In this document: one piece after another, positions 1 through 6,250 of the stretch
Position numbering within the stretch: position 1 is the first letter of the stretch
Layout of the letters: each line of letters opens with the position of its first letter
NCBI GenBank assembly: GCA_035513275.1
Contig: DATKCJ010000458.1
Coordinates: 1 to 14,738 of the forward strand
From: DATKCJ01 sp035513275
GTDB taxonomy: Bacteria > Verrucomicrobiota > Verrucomicrobiia > Opitutales > Opitutaceae
DNA: 14,738 nucleotides
Reading direction: 5' to 3'
Made by a program: the position numbers and the translations under genes
The notes under the pieces: model-generated
What the model was told of the DNA's origin: nothing
The model's input: only the letters and a program-made list of their open reading frames with translations
Databases searched by the model: none

Positions 1-1823
1 CCCTGTTTCCACCAGCGGCCGCGTTTCCAGCGGTCGCCGATCGTGGTGAACTCATACTCGTAGATTACAGCGCGCAGGTAGCGCGGCGGCTTGCCGTCGA
101 ACGGATCGTGCCCGATCAGGTCGAGCACGTCCTCCTCGCCCTTGAGTATCTGGTGCGCCATCCGCTCGAACCACGGGCTCGCGCGCAGGTCTCTCTTCGC
201 CGCGAACCAAAGCTGCCAGTCAAGCCGCGGCTGGTGCGGCGCCACGAACTTCGGCCGGCGTGAAACATCGCCCGGTTTCCACGCGAATTCGTAGGTCTCC
301 CACTTGCGGCCGTCCATGCTGCCTTGGAGGATGATCTCCGGGCGGTCCTCGGTCATGACTGCGAACAGCCCGTAGTTACGGCCGAAGTTGAGCGGGTCGA
401 ACACGCGGAGGAAATAGCCCACGGGCGTGGGCAGGGACCAACTGTTGCTGAATGCAAAGGGCATCCGCGCCGCGCCGCAGAAGAGAATGATCCAGGCTGC
501 CACCGGGATGGCCGCGCGCACCCACACGTGGCGCGACGCCGGGGGCGCGGGCACCTTGTGCACGCGGTTGCGCAGCCACGCGGGCCAGGCGTCGTCAGAA
601 AGAAGCAACAGACAGAGTGCGATCGTGAGCCAGTTGAAGAACGTGTAGTTGCCCGTGATCAAGATGAGCACTTGCAGGAGCACCATGCCCGCGCACGCGA
701 AATGCCGCAGGCGCCTCGGCGCCCAGATGAGGAACGGAAGCAACAACTCGATCGCGAACATCACCGCGCACGCTGCAGTCAGCACGATGTCCGGCAACTG
801 GTGCGCGAACCAGCCGATCCATGTCGGCAGCGGCTGCGTCGCGAAGTGATACTTGAGCGCATCGAGTCCGCGCCACGCAGGATCCCCGCTCGAGAGCTTC
901 ACGATGCCGGAGAGAAAAGTCAGTCGGAAGAGAAGCCACTTGGCGAGAAACAGCCCGATCCGCGACGGCGACGGCGCGCTCCAACCCGCGCGGCGCGACG
1001 GACCCGCGAGGAAGAGTGCCATGAGCCCCGCCTCAAGCAGCAGGATGTCCCACTGGTATTGCATGAAATCCTGCCCGACTGAAACAAGGGAGAGATAGCA
1101 CACCCACGCCACGATGAGCGCGATGCGCTGGTGCCGGCCGGCGGCAATCAGCACGCCGCCCGCGAGGCCCGCGAGGCACAGTACGTGAAGGAACCAACCC
1201 GTGCCGAAGATCCACGACAGCGTGGGCAAAAACCAATACCGCTCGAAGCCCACCTGCTCTGCGACGGCCTTCAGGTAATCACCCGCCGGCGCGATGCCGT
1301 CGGATCCGATCAATCCGCTCACCTGCACCCACATCGAGAGAAACGCGACCGCGTAGACTGCGCCAAGCATCCGGAGGAAAACCCAAACCGCAGTCGCAAA
1401 CGAAGGCGCTTCGGTATGGCTGCCCCAGAGGAAGCGGGTGACCGCCGCGAGCGGACCGCGGTTGCGTGCTGCGAGTTTGTAGGTCGCCTCCGAAGCCGCG
1501 GCGAAGGGACCGAACGACCTGTAGGCGCGCGCGAGCCACGTGCCCGCGCCGGAGACGTGCCGTGCAAGGAGCACGGCCGCCGCGCCTCGAGTCACGCTTC
1601 CGTCGGTGCCGACGAGCAGCACCGCGTCGTTCGGCGCCGCCGCTGCCAACTCCGGATAACGAAGCAGCGCCGAGGTCGACGGCTCAAAGTCAATTCGTCC
1701 CTGTGCTCCCGCCTCCCACCGGTTGATCCACGCGCGGCAGAACCCGCAGTTTCCGTCGAAGACCATCAAGGGACGCTCCGGAGGTTGCTCGACCCGGACC
1801 GTTGACGCAGGGGATTGTGACAT
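1..1823 (-). CDS. DCC thiol-disulfide domain fused to lipase maturation factor-like membrane protein (3' end missing)
   Basis: The frame is open from an ATG at 1821-1823 to the left edge, giving 607 residues without a stop. Residues 20-130 are a DCC/DUF393 domain with the motif FDGNCGFC (Cys26 and Cys29, a CxxC redox pair). From about residue 140 on, a multi-helix membrane region matches the lipase maturation factor (LMF1) family: QWDILLLEAGLMALFLAG (257-274), NYTFFNWLTIALCLLLL (392-408), RLDWQLWFAA (533-542) and RYLRAVIYEYEFT (581-593). The last visible residues, GRWWKQ, resemble the usual family end, so probably only a few tens of residues are missing. In animals LMF1 helps lipases fold in the ER; the bacterial role is not established. 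The joined redox domain suggests disulfide-linked folding of exported proteins, which is inference. Divergent from the WYL regulator across a 158-bp spacer. It is a single uninterrupted frame, not two genes. Confidence 0.9.
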   Translation of the reverse strand, partial: MSQSPASTVRVEQPPERPLMVFDGNCGFCRAWINRWEAGAQGRIDFEPSTSALLRYPELAAAAPNDAVLLVGTDGSVTRGAAAVLLARHVSGAGTWLARAYRSFGPFAAASEATYKLAARNRGPLAAVTRFLWGSHTEAPSFATAVWVFLRMLGAVYAVAFLSMWVQVSGLIGSDGIAPAGDYLKAVAEQVGFERYWFLPTLSWIFGTGWFLHVLCLAGLAGGVLIAAGRHQRIALIVAWVCYLSLVSVGQDFMQYQWDILLLEAGLMALFLAGPSRRAGWSAPSPSRIGLFLAKWLLFRLTFLSGIVKLSSGDPAWRGLDALKYHFATQPLPTWIGWFAHQLPDIVLTAACAVMFAIELLLPFLIWAPRRLRHFACAGMVLLQVLILITGNYTFFNWLTIALCLLLLSDDAWPAWLRNRVHKVPAPPASRHVWVRAAIPVAAWIILFCGAARMPFAFSNSWSLPTPVGYFLRVFDPLNFGRNYGLFAVMTEDRPEIILQGSMDGRKWETYEFAWKPGDVSRRPKFVAPHQPRLDWQLWFAAKRDLRASPWFERMAHQILKGEEDVLDLIGHDPFDGKPPRYLRAVIYEYEFTTIGDRWKRGRWWKQ

Positions 1824-1838
1824 GAGCCCGGACTTCTA

Positions 1839-1856
1839 CCGGACCTTTTCGTCCGG
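1839..1856. repeat. Short hairpin in the divergent spacer
   Basis: Perfect 6-bp arms (CCGGAC/GTCCGG) flank a 6-base loop in the 158-bp spacer between the DCC/LMF gene and the WYL regulator, 15-33 bp upstream of the former's ATG. It could be an operator or a leader structure. I see no convincing -35/-10 pair to fix the promoters. Confidence 0.35.
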
Positions 1857-1981
1857 CGTCAACGGGCGTCGGTGACCGGTGGCGCGCGGAGGAACAGAGA
1901 AACGGCAAGCCTCCCCGGAAAGGTGCGTCGCCCAACGAAAGCTTTGTTGTCGTCGACAGCCCGAAACCATGTGCTTGGGAC

Positions 1982-2956
1982 GTGAATCGGACCGACCGGC
2001 TCGTGGCGACGGTGCTCTACCTGCAAGGACGGCGCGTCGCGCGCGCGTGGGAGCTTGCGAAACATTTCGAAGTCACGGAGCGCACGATCTATCGCGACAT
2101 CTCGGCGCTCTGCGAAGCAGGCGTGCCCATCGCGGGCGAAGCCGGAGTCGGCTACAGCCTGATGAAGGGTTATCAGTTGCCGCCTGTGATGTTCACCGCC
2201 GAGGAGGCGACATCGCTGTTCGTCGGCGGCGAACTGGTGAAGCAGTTCACCGATGCGTCGTTGAGCGGGCCGATGGAGTCCGCGCTCGACAAACTGCGTG
2301 CCGTGCTTCCGCGCGACCGGCAGGATGAGGTGGAGAGGCTCGTGCAGCGGACGATTGTATATGGCCGGGGAGCGAGGCGCGCGTCGGCGGAGGCCGCCGC
2401 GCAGCGCTGGCTGCTTCCGGTGCAGCAGGGGGTGGTGCTCCGCCGTGTGCTTCGCATGACGTATCGCGGAATCGATCGTGACGAGGATACGCAGCGCGAC
2501 GTCGAGCCGCTGGGAGTGGTGTTCTACGGGGGAGCATGGTATCTGGTGGCGTGGTGCAAGCTGCGGTGCGATCACCGCCATTTTCGAATCGACCGGATCC
2601 GCCGGCTCGAGCTGTCGCCGGTCGTCTTCGCGCCACGTGCGGATTTCTCGCTTGCCAGGCACATGGAGGAAACCGGCCGGCGCGAGCACACGCTGCCCGT
2701 GCGCGTGTGGTTCGCAAGGAAGTCGCAGGAGCGCGCGCGCCGCGAAAGCTATGCGACGCTCATCGAGGAAAAGCAGCGCGACGGCGGGGCCGAGTTCTCC
2801 TTCTACGCATATTCGCTGGAATGGACGGCCCAATGGCTCCTCTCGTTCGGCGATCATGCGGAGGCGATCGAGCCGTCCGGGCTGCGTGAACTAGTTTGCG
2901 CCCAGGCGGAGCGTGTGGCCGGCCGGCACGCTGAAAGAATCGCTCAACGCTCCTGA
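1982..2956 (+). CDS. WYL-domain transcriptional regulator (YafY-like)
   Basis: The protein has 324 residues starting at GTG; no in-frame ATG, GTG or TTG upstream gives a better start. Residues 1-60 are a DeoR-type helix-turn-helix (LAKHFEVTERTIYRDISAL), followed by a linker. Residues 150-215 are a WYL domain with the signature GGAWYLVAW (Trp186, Tyr187, Leu188) and the following HFRIDRI. The C-terminal 230-310 region fits the WCX extension. Proteins of this type bind DNA and sense small ligands through WYL; many control nearby enzymes. The next gene, a VOC protein, starts 36 bp downstream on the same strand, so co-transcription and control of it are likely. The divergent DCC/LMF gene is another possible target. 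The ligand cannot be told from the sequence. Confidence 0.92.
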   Translation: MNRTDRLVATVLYLQGRRVARAWELAKHFEVTERTIYRDISALCEAGVPIAGEAGVGYSLMKGYQLPPVMFTAEEATSLFVGGELVKQFTDASLSGPMESALDKLRAVLPRDRQDEVERLVQRTIVYGRGARRASAEAAAQRWLLPVQQGVVLRRVLRMTYRGIDRDEDTQRDVEPLGVVFYGGAWYLVAWCKLRCDHRHFRIDRIRRLELSPVVFAPRADFSLARHMEETGRREHTLPVRVWFARKSQERARRESYATLIEEKQRDGGAEFSFYAYSLEWTAQWLLSFGDHAEAIEPSGLRELVCAQAERVAGRHAERIAQRS

Positions 2957-2992
2957 CACAGGGTTGTCAGTGGGGAGTGGTAGAGTGGCGGC

Positions 2993-3388
2993 ATGAACAC
3001 GCCTGTCGCCGCCCTCAACGTCACTGGTATCGCTTTCGCCATGCACAAGGTGACCGACGTCCCCCGCGCCCGTCACTTCTACGAAGACACACTCGGGCTC
3101 CAAAAATGCGCCGAGATGGAGTTCGCTCCGGGCCAGTGGTGGATCGAATACGACGCCGGTCCGAGCGCTCTCGCGATCACAAACTTCCAGGCACCGGACA
3201 CGCAGTTTGTGCAAACTTCCGCTGTGACGCTTGAGATCACCGGTTACGATGCCGCGCTCGCTGCGATAAAGGCGACCGGTATCCCGATCACATGGGGCCC
3301 AAACGAGTTTCCGGTCTGCCGGTGTTTCGGCTTCAGGGATCCCGACGGCAACGAACTCTACCTCCACGAGCGCGCGAAGCAGGGATGA
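2993..3388 (+). CDS. VOC-family (glyoxalase/dioxygenase fold) protein
   Basis: 131 residues from an ATG. Two VOC half-modules can be read. The first has VTDVPRARHFYEDTLGL (20-36), the usual VxDxxxaxxFYxxxLGL pattern. The second ends in FRDPDGNELYLHE (114-126), the common RDPDGN..ELxE ending. His18, Glu81 and Glu121 are candidate metal ligands. The length fits single-chain VOC proteins that form their active site in a dimer. Substrate is unknown: isomerase, dioxygenase and resistance roles all share this fold. It lies 36 bp behind the WYL regulator, an arrangement that suggests regulator and target. Confidence 0.88.
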   Translation: MNTPVAALNVTGIAFAMHKVTDVPRARHFYEDTLGLQKCAEMEFAPGQWWIEYDAGPSALAITNFQAPDTQFVQTSAVTLEITGYDAALAAIKATGIPITWGPNEFPVCRCFGFRDPDGNELYLHERAKQG

Positions 3389-3476
3389 GCAGCCTGTCGG
3401 ATTTGCGCCGTGACCCGACAAAGGAATTTCCAGCATCCGGTCTCCTAATGAAGCTCCGCCCCCTCCAGGCTGCTAA

Positions 3477-3495
3477 GCCGGCACTTCGTGCCGGT
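3477..3495. repeat. Strong hairpin downstream of the VOC gene
   Basis: Arms GCCGGCAC and GTGCCGGT pair over 8 positions (one G-T) around a 3-base loop, about 90 bp after the VOC stop. No T-run follows, so an intrinsic terminator is not supported. It may be a REP-type palindrome or a Rho-stop-protecting structure. The rest of the 242-bp spacer shows nothing else I can name. Confidence 0.5.
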
Positions 3496-3630
3496 GCAGG
3501 GCCATTCAACGGATGTCTTTCGGCGCGCAGCGCTGAATTAGGAGTTTGCCGGCTGAGCGGAGGCGCAGACAAGGCAGCCTTCTGAGATTCCCGAGAGCGT
3601 TCGAACCCAAGCCAGACAAACTCCTGCGCC

Positions 3631-4110
3631 ATGAACTTGCAAACCTACACCGCGACGTTGCGCGCTCCGCGCGACACCGTTTTCAACTTTCTTGCGAACA
3701 TCGAGAATCTTCCCCGCTGGGCGACGAGCTTTTGCGAGCACATCTACATTGAGGGCGGGCGCTGGAAGGGGCTCACGGTGCAGGGCGAGAGCTGGCTCGA
3801 ACTGGATGCGTGCGGCGCGAAAGGCGTCGTCATCCTGCGGGCCGGCACTTCGCACGACCGACTCGCGCCGCTGCCCATGCTCGTGCTGGCAATTGGGGAG
3901 GAGCGCACGCTTGTCGTCGTAACAATCCCTTCCGCGGCCGGGGCGCCGACGGGGATCCTCAGGCGCGACGCGGAGGGTATGGCGGAGGATTTGCGCCGGC
4001 TCGCGAAGCGTTTCGGCGGTGACGTGCACCTGCCCGCGCGCGAACCGGAGCCCATCGAGGCCGCGGAAGAAGAGGCGGAGGTGTGCGGTTCGACGCAGTT
4101 TTTCATCTGA
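3631..4110 (+). CDS. SRPBCC-superfamily (START-like) protein
   Basis: 159 residues. The N-terminus, YTATLRAPRDTVFNFLANIENLPRWATSFCE, is the typical beta1 plus short helices of SRPBCC/polyketide-cyclase-like proteins (xxxVaapxxxVfxfladxxnlpxWa). The central part (VQGESWLELDACGAKGVVILRAG) fits the antiparallel sheet, and residues 120-140 (DAEGMAEDLRRLAKRFG) fit the long C-terminal helix. The acidic tail (EPEPIEAAEEEAEV) is likely disordered. These proteins bind hydrophobic ligands in a cavity; no ligand or reaction can be assigned. It is 242 bp after the VOC gene on the same strand and probably has its own transcript. Confidence 0.75.
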   Translation: MNLQTYTATLRAPRDTVFNFLANIENLPRWATSFCEHIYIEGGRWKGLTVQGESWLELDACGAKGVVILRAGTSHDRLAPLPMLVLAIGEERTLVVVTIPSAAGAPTGILRRDAEGMAEDLRRLAKRFGGDVHLPAREPEPIEAAEEEAEVCGSTQFFI

Positions 4111-4142
4111 CGCTGCGCCTATGGGCTGGCGCGTGTCACGAA

Positions 4143-4164
4143 GGAGCCCGCTCGCGGGCGATTC
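4143..4164 (+). repeat. REP-like palindrome, GGAG head, family 1
   Basis: A GGAG head is followed by a CCCGC-TC-GCGGG palindrome and the tail CGATTC. The same unit occurs inverted at 5301-5322 with 21 of 22 bases identical; the only change is in the loop (TC versus TT). A GTAG/GGAG tetranucleotide in front of a palindrome is the format of REP sequences handled by RAYT (TnpA-REP) proteins. Confidence 0.75.
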
Positions 4165-4184
4165 CCGGTGGCTGCAGCTTCATG

Positions 4185-4226
4185 GTAGGGCTGCACCGCC
4201 GGCAAGTTGTAGGGCCGGCGCTCGCG
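4185..4226 (+). repeat. Two GTAGGGC-headed REP-like units, family 2
   Basis: GTAGGGC occurs at 4185 and again at 4209. The second reads GTAGGGCCGGCGCTCGCG; a copy with a single change (GTAT head) lies at 5003-5020, and a related GTAGGGCCGG unit lies on the minus strand at 10842-10871. The palindromes are imperfect. Confidence 0.6.
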
Positions 4227-4300
4227 TCATGCCTGACCGGGGAGAAGCTGATCTCCGCTAATGGACTCGAATTCGGATCGGTGAATTATCCCTTTCCGAC

Positions 4301-4315
4301 GTAGGAGCTCGCTTG
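4301..4315 (+). repeat. Degenerate REP-like unit
   Basis: GTAGGAGCTCGCTTG keeps the head and left arm of family 1 (compare the 5301-5325 unit, which reads GTAGGAGCCCGCTTG on the minus strand), but the right arm is lost. Probably a decayed copy. Confidence 0.4.
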
Positions 4316-4333
4316 TCCCTCGCCAGGCTGGGA

Positions 4334-4429
4334 CCCTGAGCTTGTCGAACGGGCGGGCGATTGCCTCGAAATATAGCCCGCTCCGGAAGCCCCGCGACTC
4401 CGCTCTGGGCCCTGAGCCTGCCTAAGGGG
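4334..4429 (+). repeat. Two CCCTGAGC(T/C)TG dispersed motifs
   Basis: CCCTGAGCTTGTCGAACGGG at 4334-4353 and CCCTGAGCCTGCCTAAGGGG at 4410-4429 are related 20-base units 76 bp apart. The first resembles the CCTGAGCTTGTCGAAGG element that I recall as frequent between genes in many GC-rich bacterial genomes; its function is unknown to me. Confidence 0.55.
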
Positions 4430-4481
4430 AGCGGGACCTCGTCTATGCGTGCTCACTCGACTCTCAATGCTCCCGCCCGAT

Positions 4482-4838
4482 TCAGATAATCGGGAGCCCG
4501 ACCGTGTGCGGCTTCATTCGAAAGGCGAGGACGAGACCGACCACCGCCCAGCCGCACGCGATCGGCAGCGCCACTCCATACAGGAACATCCCCGCCGTGT
4601 AGTCGTAGCCGTAGAACAGGTTTCCGCAGATTGTCGAAAGATGTAGCGGCGCTATGATCGTATTCGGAGCGTGATGGTATGCTGTCGGAGTGAACGCAAA
4701 GGCGTAGAGAAGCGAACGTGCGAACAACTGCCACCGAGCGTCCGCCCGCCGGGCGATCCGACGTTCGAGGAACACGACTGCCAAGACGATCGCCCCGGCC
4801 GTCAGCACCGCGGCAAGAACTTTCAATGCGATTTCCAT
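4482..4838 (-). CDS. Small hypothetical membrane protein
   Basis: I placed the start at the ATG of 4836-4838 (118 residues), because it directly precedes a hydrophobic helix (MEIALKVLAAVLTAGAIVLAVVFLE). The frame extends 11 codons further up to a TTG at 4871, which is less likely. A basic stretch (RRIARRADAR) follows the first helix and suggests a cytoplasmic loop. A hydrophobic segment near residues 40-50 and another near 80-107 (GMFLYGVALPIACGWAVVGLVLAF) suggest two or three membrane spans. No family recognised. Flanked on both sides by repeat-rich spacers. Confidence 0.6.
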   Translation of the reverse strand: MEIALKVLAAVLTAGAIVLAVVFLERRIARRADARWQLFARSLLYAFAFTPTAYHHAPNTIIAPLHLSTICGNLFYGYDYTAGMFLYGVALPIACGWAVVGLVLAFRMKPHTVGLPII

Positions 4839-5002
4839 GGATCGACTTGTTACACCTGACCGCCAGACCAATTACTCAAAACCATTCGGGGCGCAACCTT
4901 TCAGGACGGACGAGGCGTGAAGTGGGCGTTCACTTCATGGATTCCGCTCTCGTCCGAAACTCCGCGGAGCACGTCAACGGGCACATTCGTTCGCTTCGAA
5001 TT

Positions 5003-5023
5003 GTATGGCCGGCGCTCGCGCCG
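5003..5023 (+). repeat. REP-like unit, family 2
   Basis: Differs from the unit at 4209-4226 only in the fourth base of its head (GTAT instead of GTAG) over 18 bases. GGCGC-TC-GCGCC forms a 5-bp stem here. Confidence 0.55.
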
Positions 5024-5140
5024 CGCCTCGCTTGGCTAGCCGGGATACTCACTGTGACAGGCCATGACTTGAGCTTCGCGGTTGTGCCGAACGAACAGAA
5101 CGTGGCGCCTTGGTTTGGGCATCGTTCATCTCTGCGCTTC

Positions 5141-5285
5141 TTCCGTCTCTGCGGTGCGAATGTTTTGGTCTGACGCGGGTCTCTACGGGGAAAGGCGGCA
5201 GGGGACTGCCGCAATCCATGGCCTGCAGCGCGCTGAGAATTGGCCGCTGGATTAGCGTCGATTCGCGTTTATTCGCGGTTGAAAG
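5141..5285 (+). repeat. Dispersed intergenic repeat, copy 1
   Basis: Aligns by eye with 5966-6110 over about 140 bases at roughly 75%, best at the start (GTCTCTGCGGTGC, then AATG, then TTTGGTC) and around a GCGGC..GCCGC hairpin. The end (GATTAGCGTCGATT..CGCG..ATTCGCGG) is a degenerate form of the 10-bp ATTAGCG tandem also seen reversed at 10560-10589. Confidence 0.7.
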
Positions 5286-5300
5286 GTTCGATCTGATTCA

Positions 5301-5325
5301 GAATCGCCCGCAAGCGGGCTCCTAC
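5301..5325 (-). repeat. REP-like palindrome, GTAGGAG head, family 1
   Basis: On the minus strand it reads GTAGGAGCCCGCTTGCGGGC and continues CGATTC. The stem is CCCGC/GCGGG. Inverted partner of the copy at 4143-4164. Confidence 0.75.
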
Positions 5326-5356
5326 CTTTCGGAAAGGTGTGCCGCAAGGTGCACGG

Positions 5357-5410
5357 GCTTCGTCGAAGGGATGGCACTCGGGCAAGAGGAATGGATGGTC
5401 GAGCGCGCTG
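5357..5410 (-). pseudogene. Fragment of YheT-like hydrolase gene (Asp-loop region)
   Basis: 54 bases align without gaps to 9687-9740 inside the intact hydrolase, with 47 of 54 identical by eye. The minus-strand translation is ALDHPFLLPECHPFDEAR against ALDDPFLSPECLPFDEAR in the intact protein (residues 266-283), so protein and DNA agree. Similarity stops abruptly on both sides. The fragment has no start or stop of its own and lies 50 bp upstream of the MmcQ-like gene, just after a REP. The change of DD to DH touches the region of the hydrolase's catalytic Asp. Confidence 0.8.
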
Positions 5411-5460
5411 CCAGATTGCTGCGGCTTGCCCGGTGCGGCGCTCCAATGCACGCTTCAGGC

Positions 5461-5808
5461 ATGCGCCTCTATGCTCTTCGTGAGTTTGCGTTGTCGTTGC
5501 CGCACACGACGTGGGTCAAGCAATGGGGCGAGTGCCTCGTGTTCAAGATTGCCGGCAAGATGTTTCTGATCCTCGTGCTCGACGCGGAAACGATCGACGG
5601 CGTGGTCTTCAAGTGCACTCCCGACGAATTCGACGAGCTCACCGAGATCGACGGAGTCGTGCAGGCGCCGTATTGCGCGAAGAGGCACTGGGTTCGCGTC
5701 AACGATCTGCTGGCCCTGCCCGCGGCCGAACTCGAGCGCCGCATCCGGCGCAGCTACGATCTCGTCATCGCCAAACTGCCGAAGAAGACGCAGGCCACGC
5801 TGAAGTGA
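5461..5808 (+). CDS. MmcQ/YjbR-family protein
   Basis: 115 residues from the ATG at 5461. This start is chosen because the family usually begins just before a helix ending in slP (here MRLYALREFALSLPHTTWVKQWGE), whereas the open frame further up is read from repeats and a pseudogene fragment. Core motifs fit: ECLVFKIAGKMFLIL, then FKCTPDEFDELTEIDGVVQAPYCAKRHWVRV, then a C-terminal helix (ELERRIRRSYDLVIAKLPKK). The fold is CyaY-like; members are called putative DNA-binding proteins but a firm biochemical role is lacking. It stands alone between two repeat-rich spacers. Confidence 0.88.
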   Translation: MRLYALREFALSLPHTTWVKQWGECLVFKIAGKMFLILVLDAETIDGVVFKCTPDEFDELTEIDGVVQAPYCAKRHWVRVNDLLALPAAELERRIRRSYDLVIAKLPKKTQATLK

Positions 5809-5833
5809 TCGAGGGTCGAATCATAATTTTATC

Positions 5834-5922
5834 GACACAGAGGTCACGGAGGTCGGAAGGAGTTCACGGAGAGAGAAGTGGCACTCTGTGCCCTCGTTTC
5901 GCTCCTCCGTGTTCTCTGTGTC
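5834..5922. repeat. Inverted repeat, CACAGAGG/CACGGAGG type
   Basis: The left arm 5834-5852 (GACACAGAGGTCACGGAGG) and the reverse complement of 5904-5922 match at 17 of 19 bases. An inner pair (AGAAGTG at 5874, CACTTCT at 5924) can extend alternative pairing. The arms consist of repeated CAC(A/G)GAG-like words, the same style as the inverted repeat at 10655-10742. Confidence 0.7.
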
Positions 5923-5965
5923 TCACTTCTGTGCCTTTCCGTCTGTTCGATCTGCTCCGCGAATC

Positions 5966-6110
5966 ATCGGTCTCTGCGGTGCAAATGGTTTGGTCGGACT
6001 CGGGGTCTCAAGGGGAAAAAGCGGCACGGGACAGCCGCACTCCAAGGCTTGCGGCGCTCTGAGTGATGGCCGCAGGATTTGCGTCAATTAGCGCGTATTA
6101 GCGGTTTAAC
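5966..6110 (+). repeat. Dispersed intergenic repeat, copy 2
   Basis: Direct-orientation partner of 5141-5285. It keeps GTCTCTGCGGTGC, TTTGGTC, a GCGGC/GCCGC stem and an ATTAGCGCGTATTAGCGG end. Differences are spread along the copy with a few small indels, so this is not a recent duplication. Confidence 0.7.
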
Positions 6111-6144
6111 AGCTCCGTCACGTTCGAGCGTTCACCCAAGGCCG

Positions 6145-6240
6145 TCCAGAAACTACATCGCGCGGGTTCGTGCCACCAGGCGCCGTTGCCGCGCGGGGAC
6201 CACCTGTCACCCAGCCGACGTGGCTGCCGTGAGTTCTCGG
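6145..6240 (-). pseudogene. Fragment of YheT-like hydrolase gene (C-terminal, His-loop region)
   Basis: 96 bases align to 9561-9658 (98 bases) of the intact hydrolase at roughly 85-90% by eye, with two single-base gaps. The minus-strand reading HVGWVT is identical to the region around the hydrolase's catalytic His; GAWWHE is recovered only after a frame change. The gaps make it a dead remnant. It ends 10 bp before the stop of the TonB-domain gene and has the same orientation as the intact hydrolase. Confidence 0.8.
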
Positions 6241-6250
6241 ACTGGAGTCC

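Larger units (their letters stand above)
4111..4481. other. Intergenic, no gene; cluster of REP-like palindromes
   Basis: Spacer between convergent genes. It holds at least four palindromic or REP-like units and two copies of a CCCTGAGC-type motif (listed separately). Short open frames crossing it have no recognisable protein content. No poly-T terminator seen. Confidence 0.6.
4839..5460. other. Intergenic, no gene; mosaic of repeats and a gene fragment
   Basis: 622 bp between divergent genes. In order it holds a 7-bp-arm hairpin (4918-4937, TGAAGTG/CACTTCA), a family-2 REP-like unit (5003), copy 1 of a ~140-bp dispersed repeat (5141-5285), a family-1 REP (5301-5325) and a decayed hydrolase fragment (5357-5410). 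The reading frame of the MmcQ-like gene happens to stay open through this material from 5110, but the translation there is repeat-derived. Confidence 0.65.
5809..6250. other. Intergenic, no gene; mosaic of repeats and a gene fragment
   Basis: 442 bp between convergent genes. It holds a long inverted repeat (5834-5922), copy 2 of the ~140-bp dispersed repeat (5966-6110) and a decayed hydrolase fragment (6145-6240). The arrangement parallels that of the 4839-5460 spacer: dispersed repeat, then hydrolase fragment. No intrinsic terminator seen. Confidence 0.65.

Noticed and set aside
324..1805. Plus-strand open frames of 252 and 224 codons
   Set aside because: Antisense to the DCC/LMF gene, which gives 607 coherent residues; the plus readings are charged and low in complexity.
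1859..2857. A 332-codon minus-strand open frame
   Set aside because: Antisense to the WYL regulator, which has a clear HTH and WYL signature.
5110..5460. N-terminal extension of the MmcQ-like protein
   Set aside because: The extension translates the dispersed repeat, a REP and a hydrolase fragment; the family starts at the Met encoded at 5461.
4111..6250. Insertion sequence or integron as source of the repeats
   Set aside because: No transposase or integrase frame, no terminal inverted repeats of IS length and no attC-like series were seen; short REP-like and dispersed repeats explain the region better.
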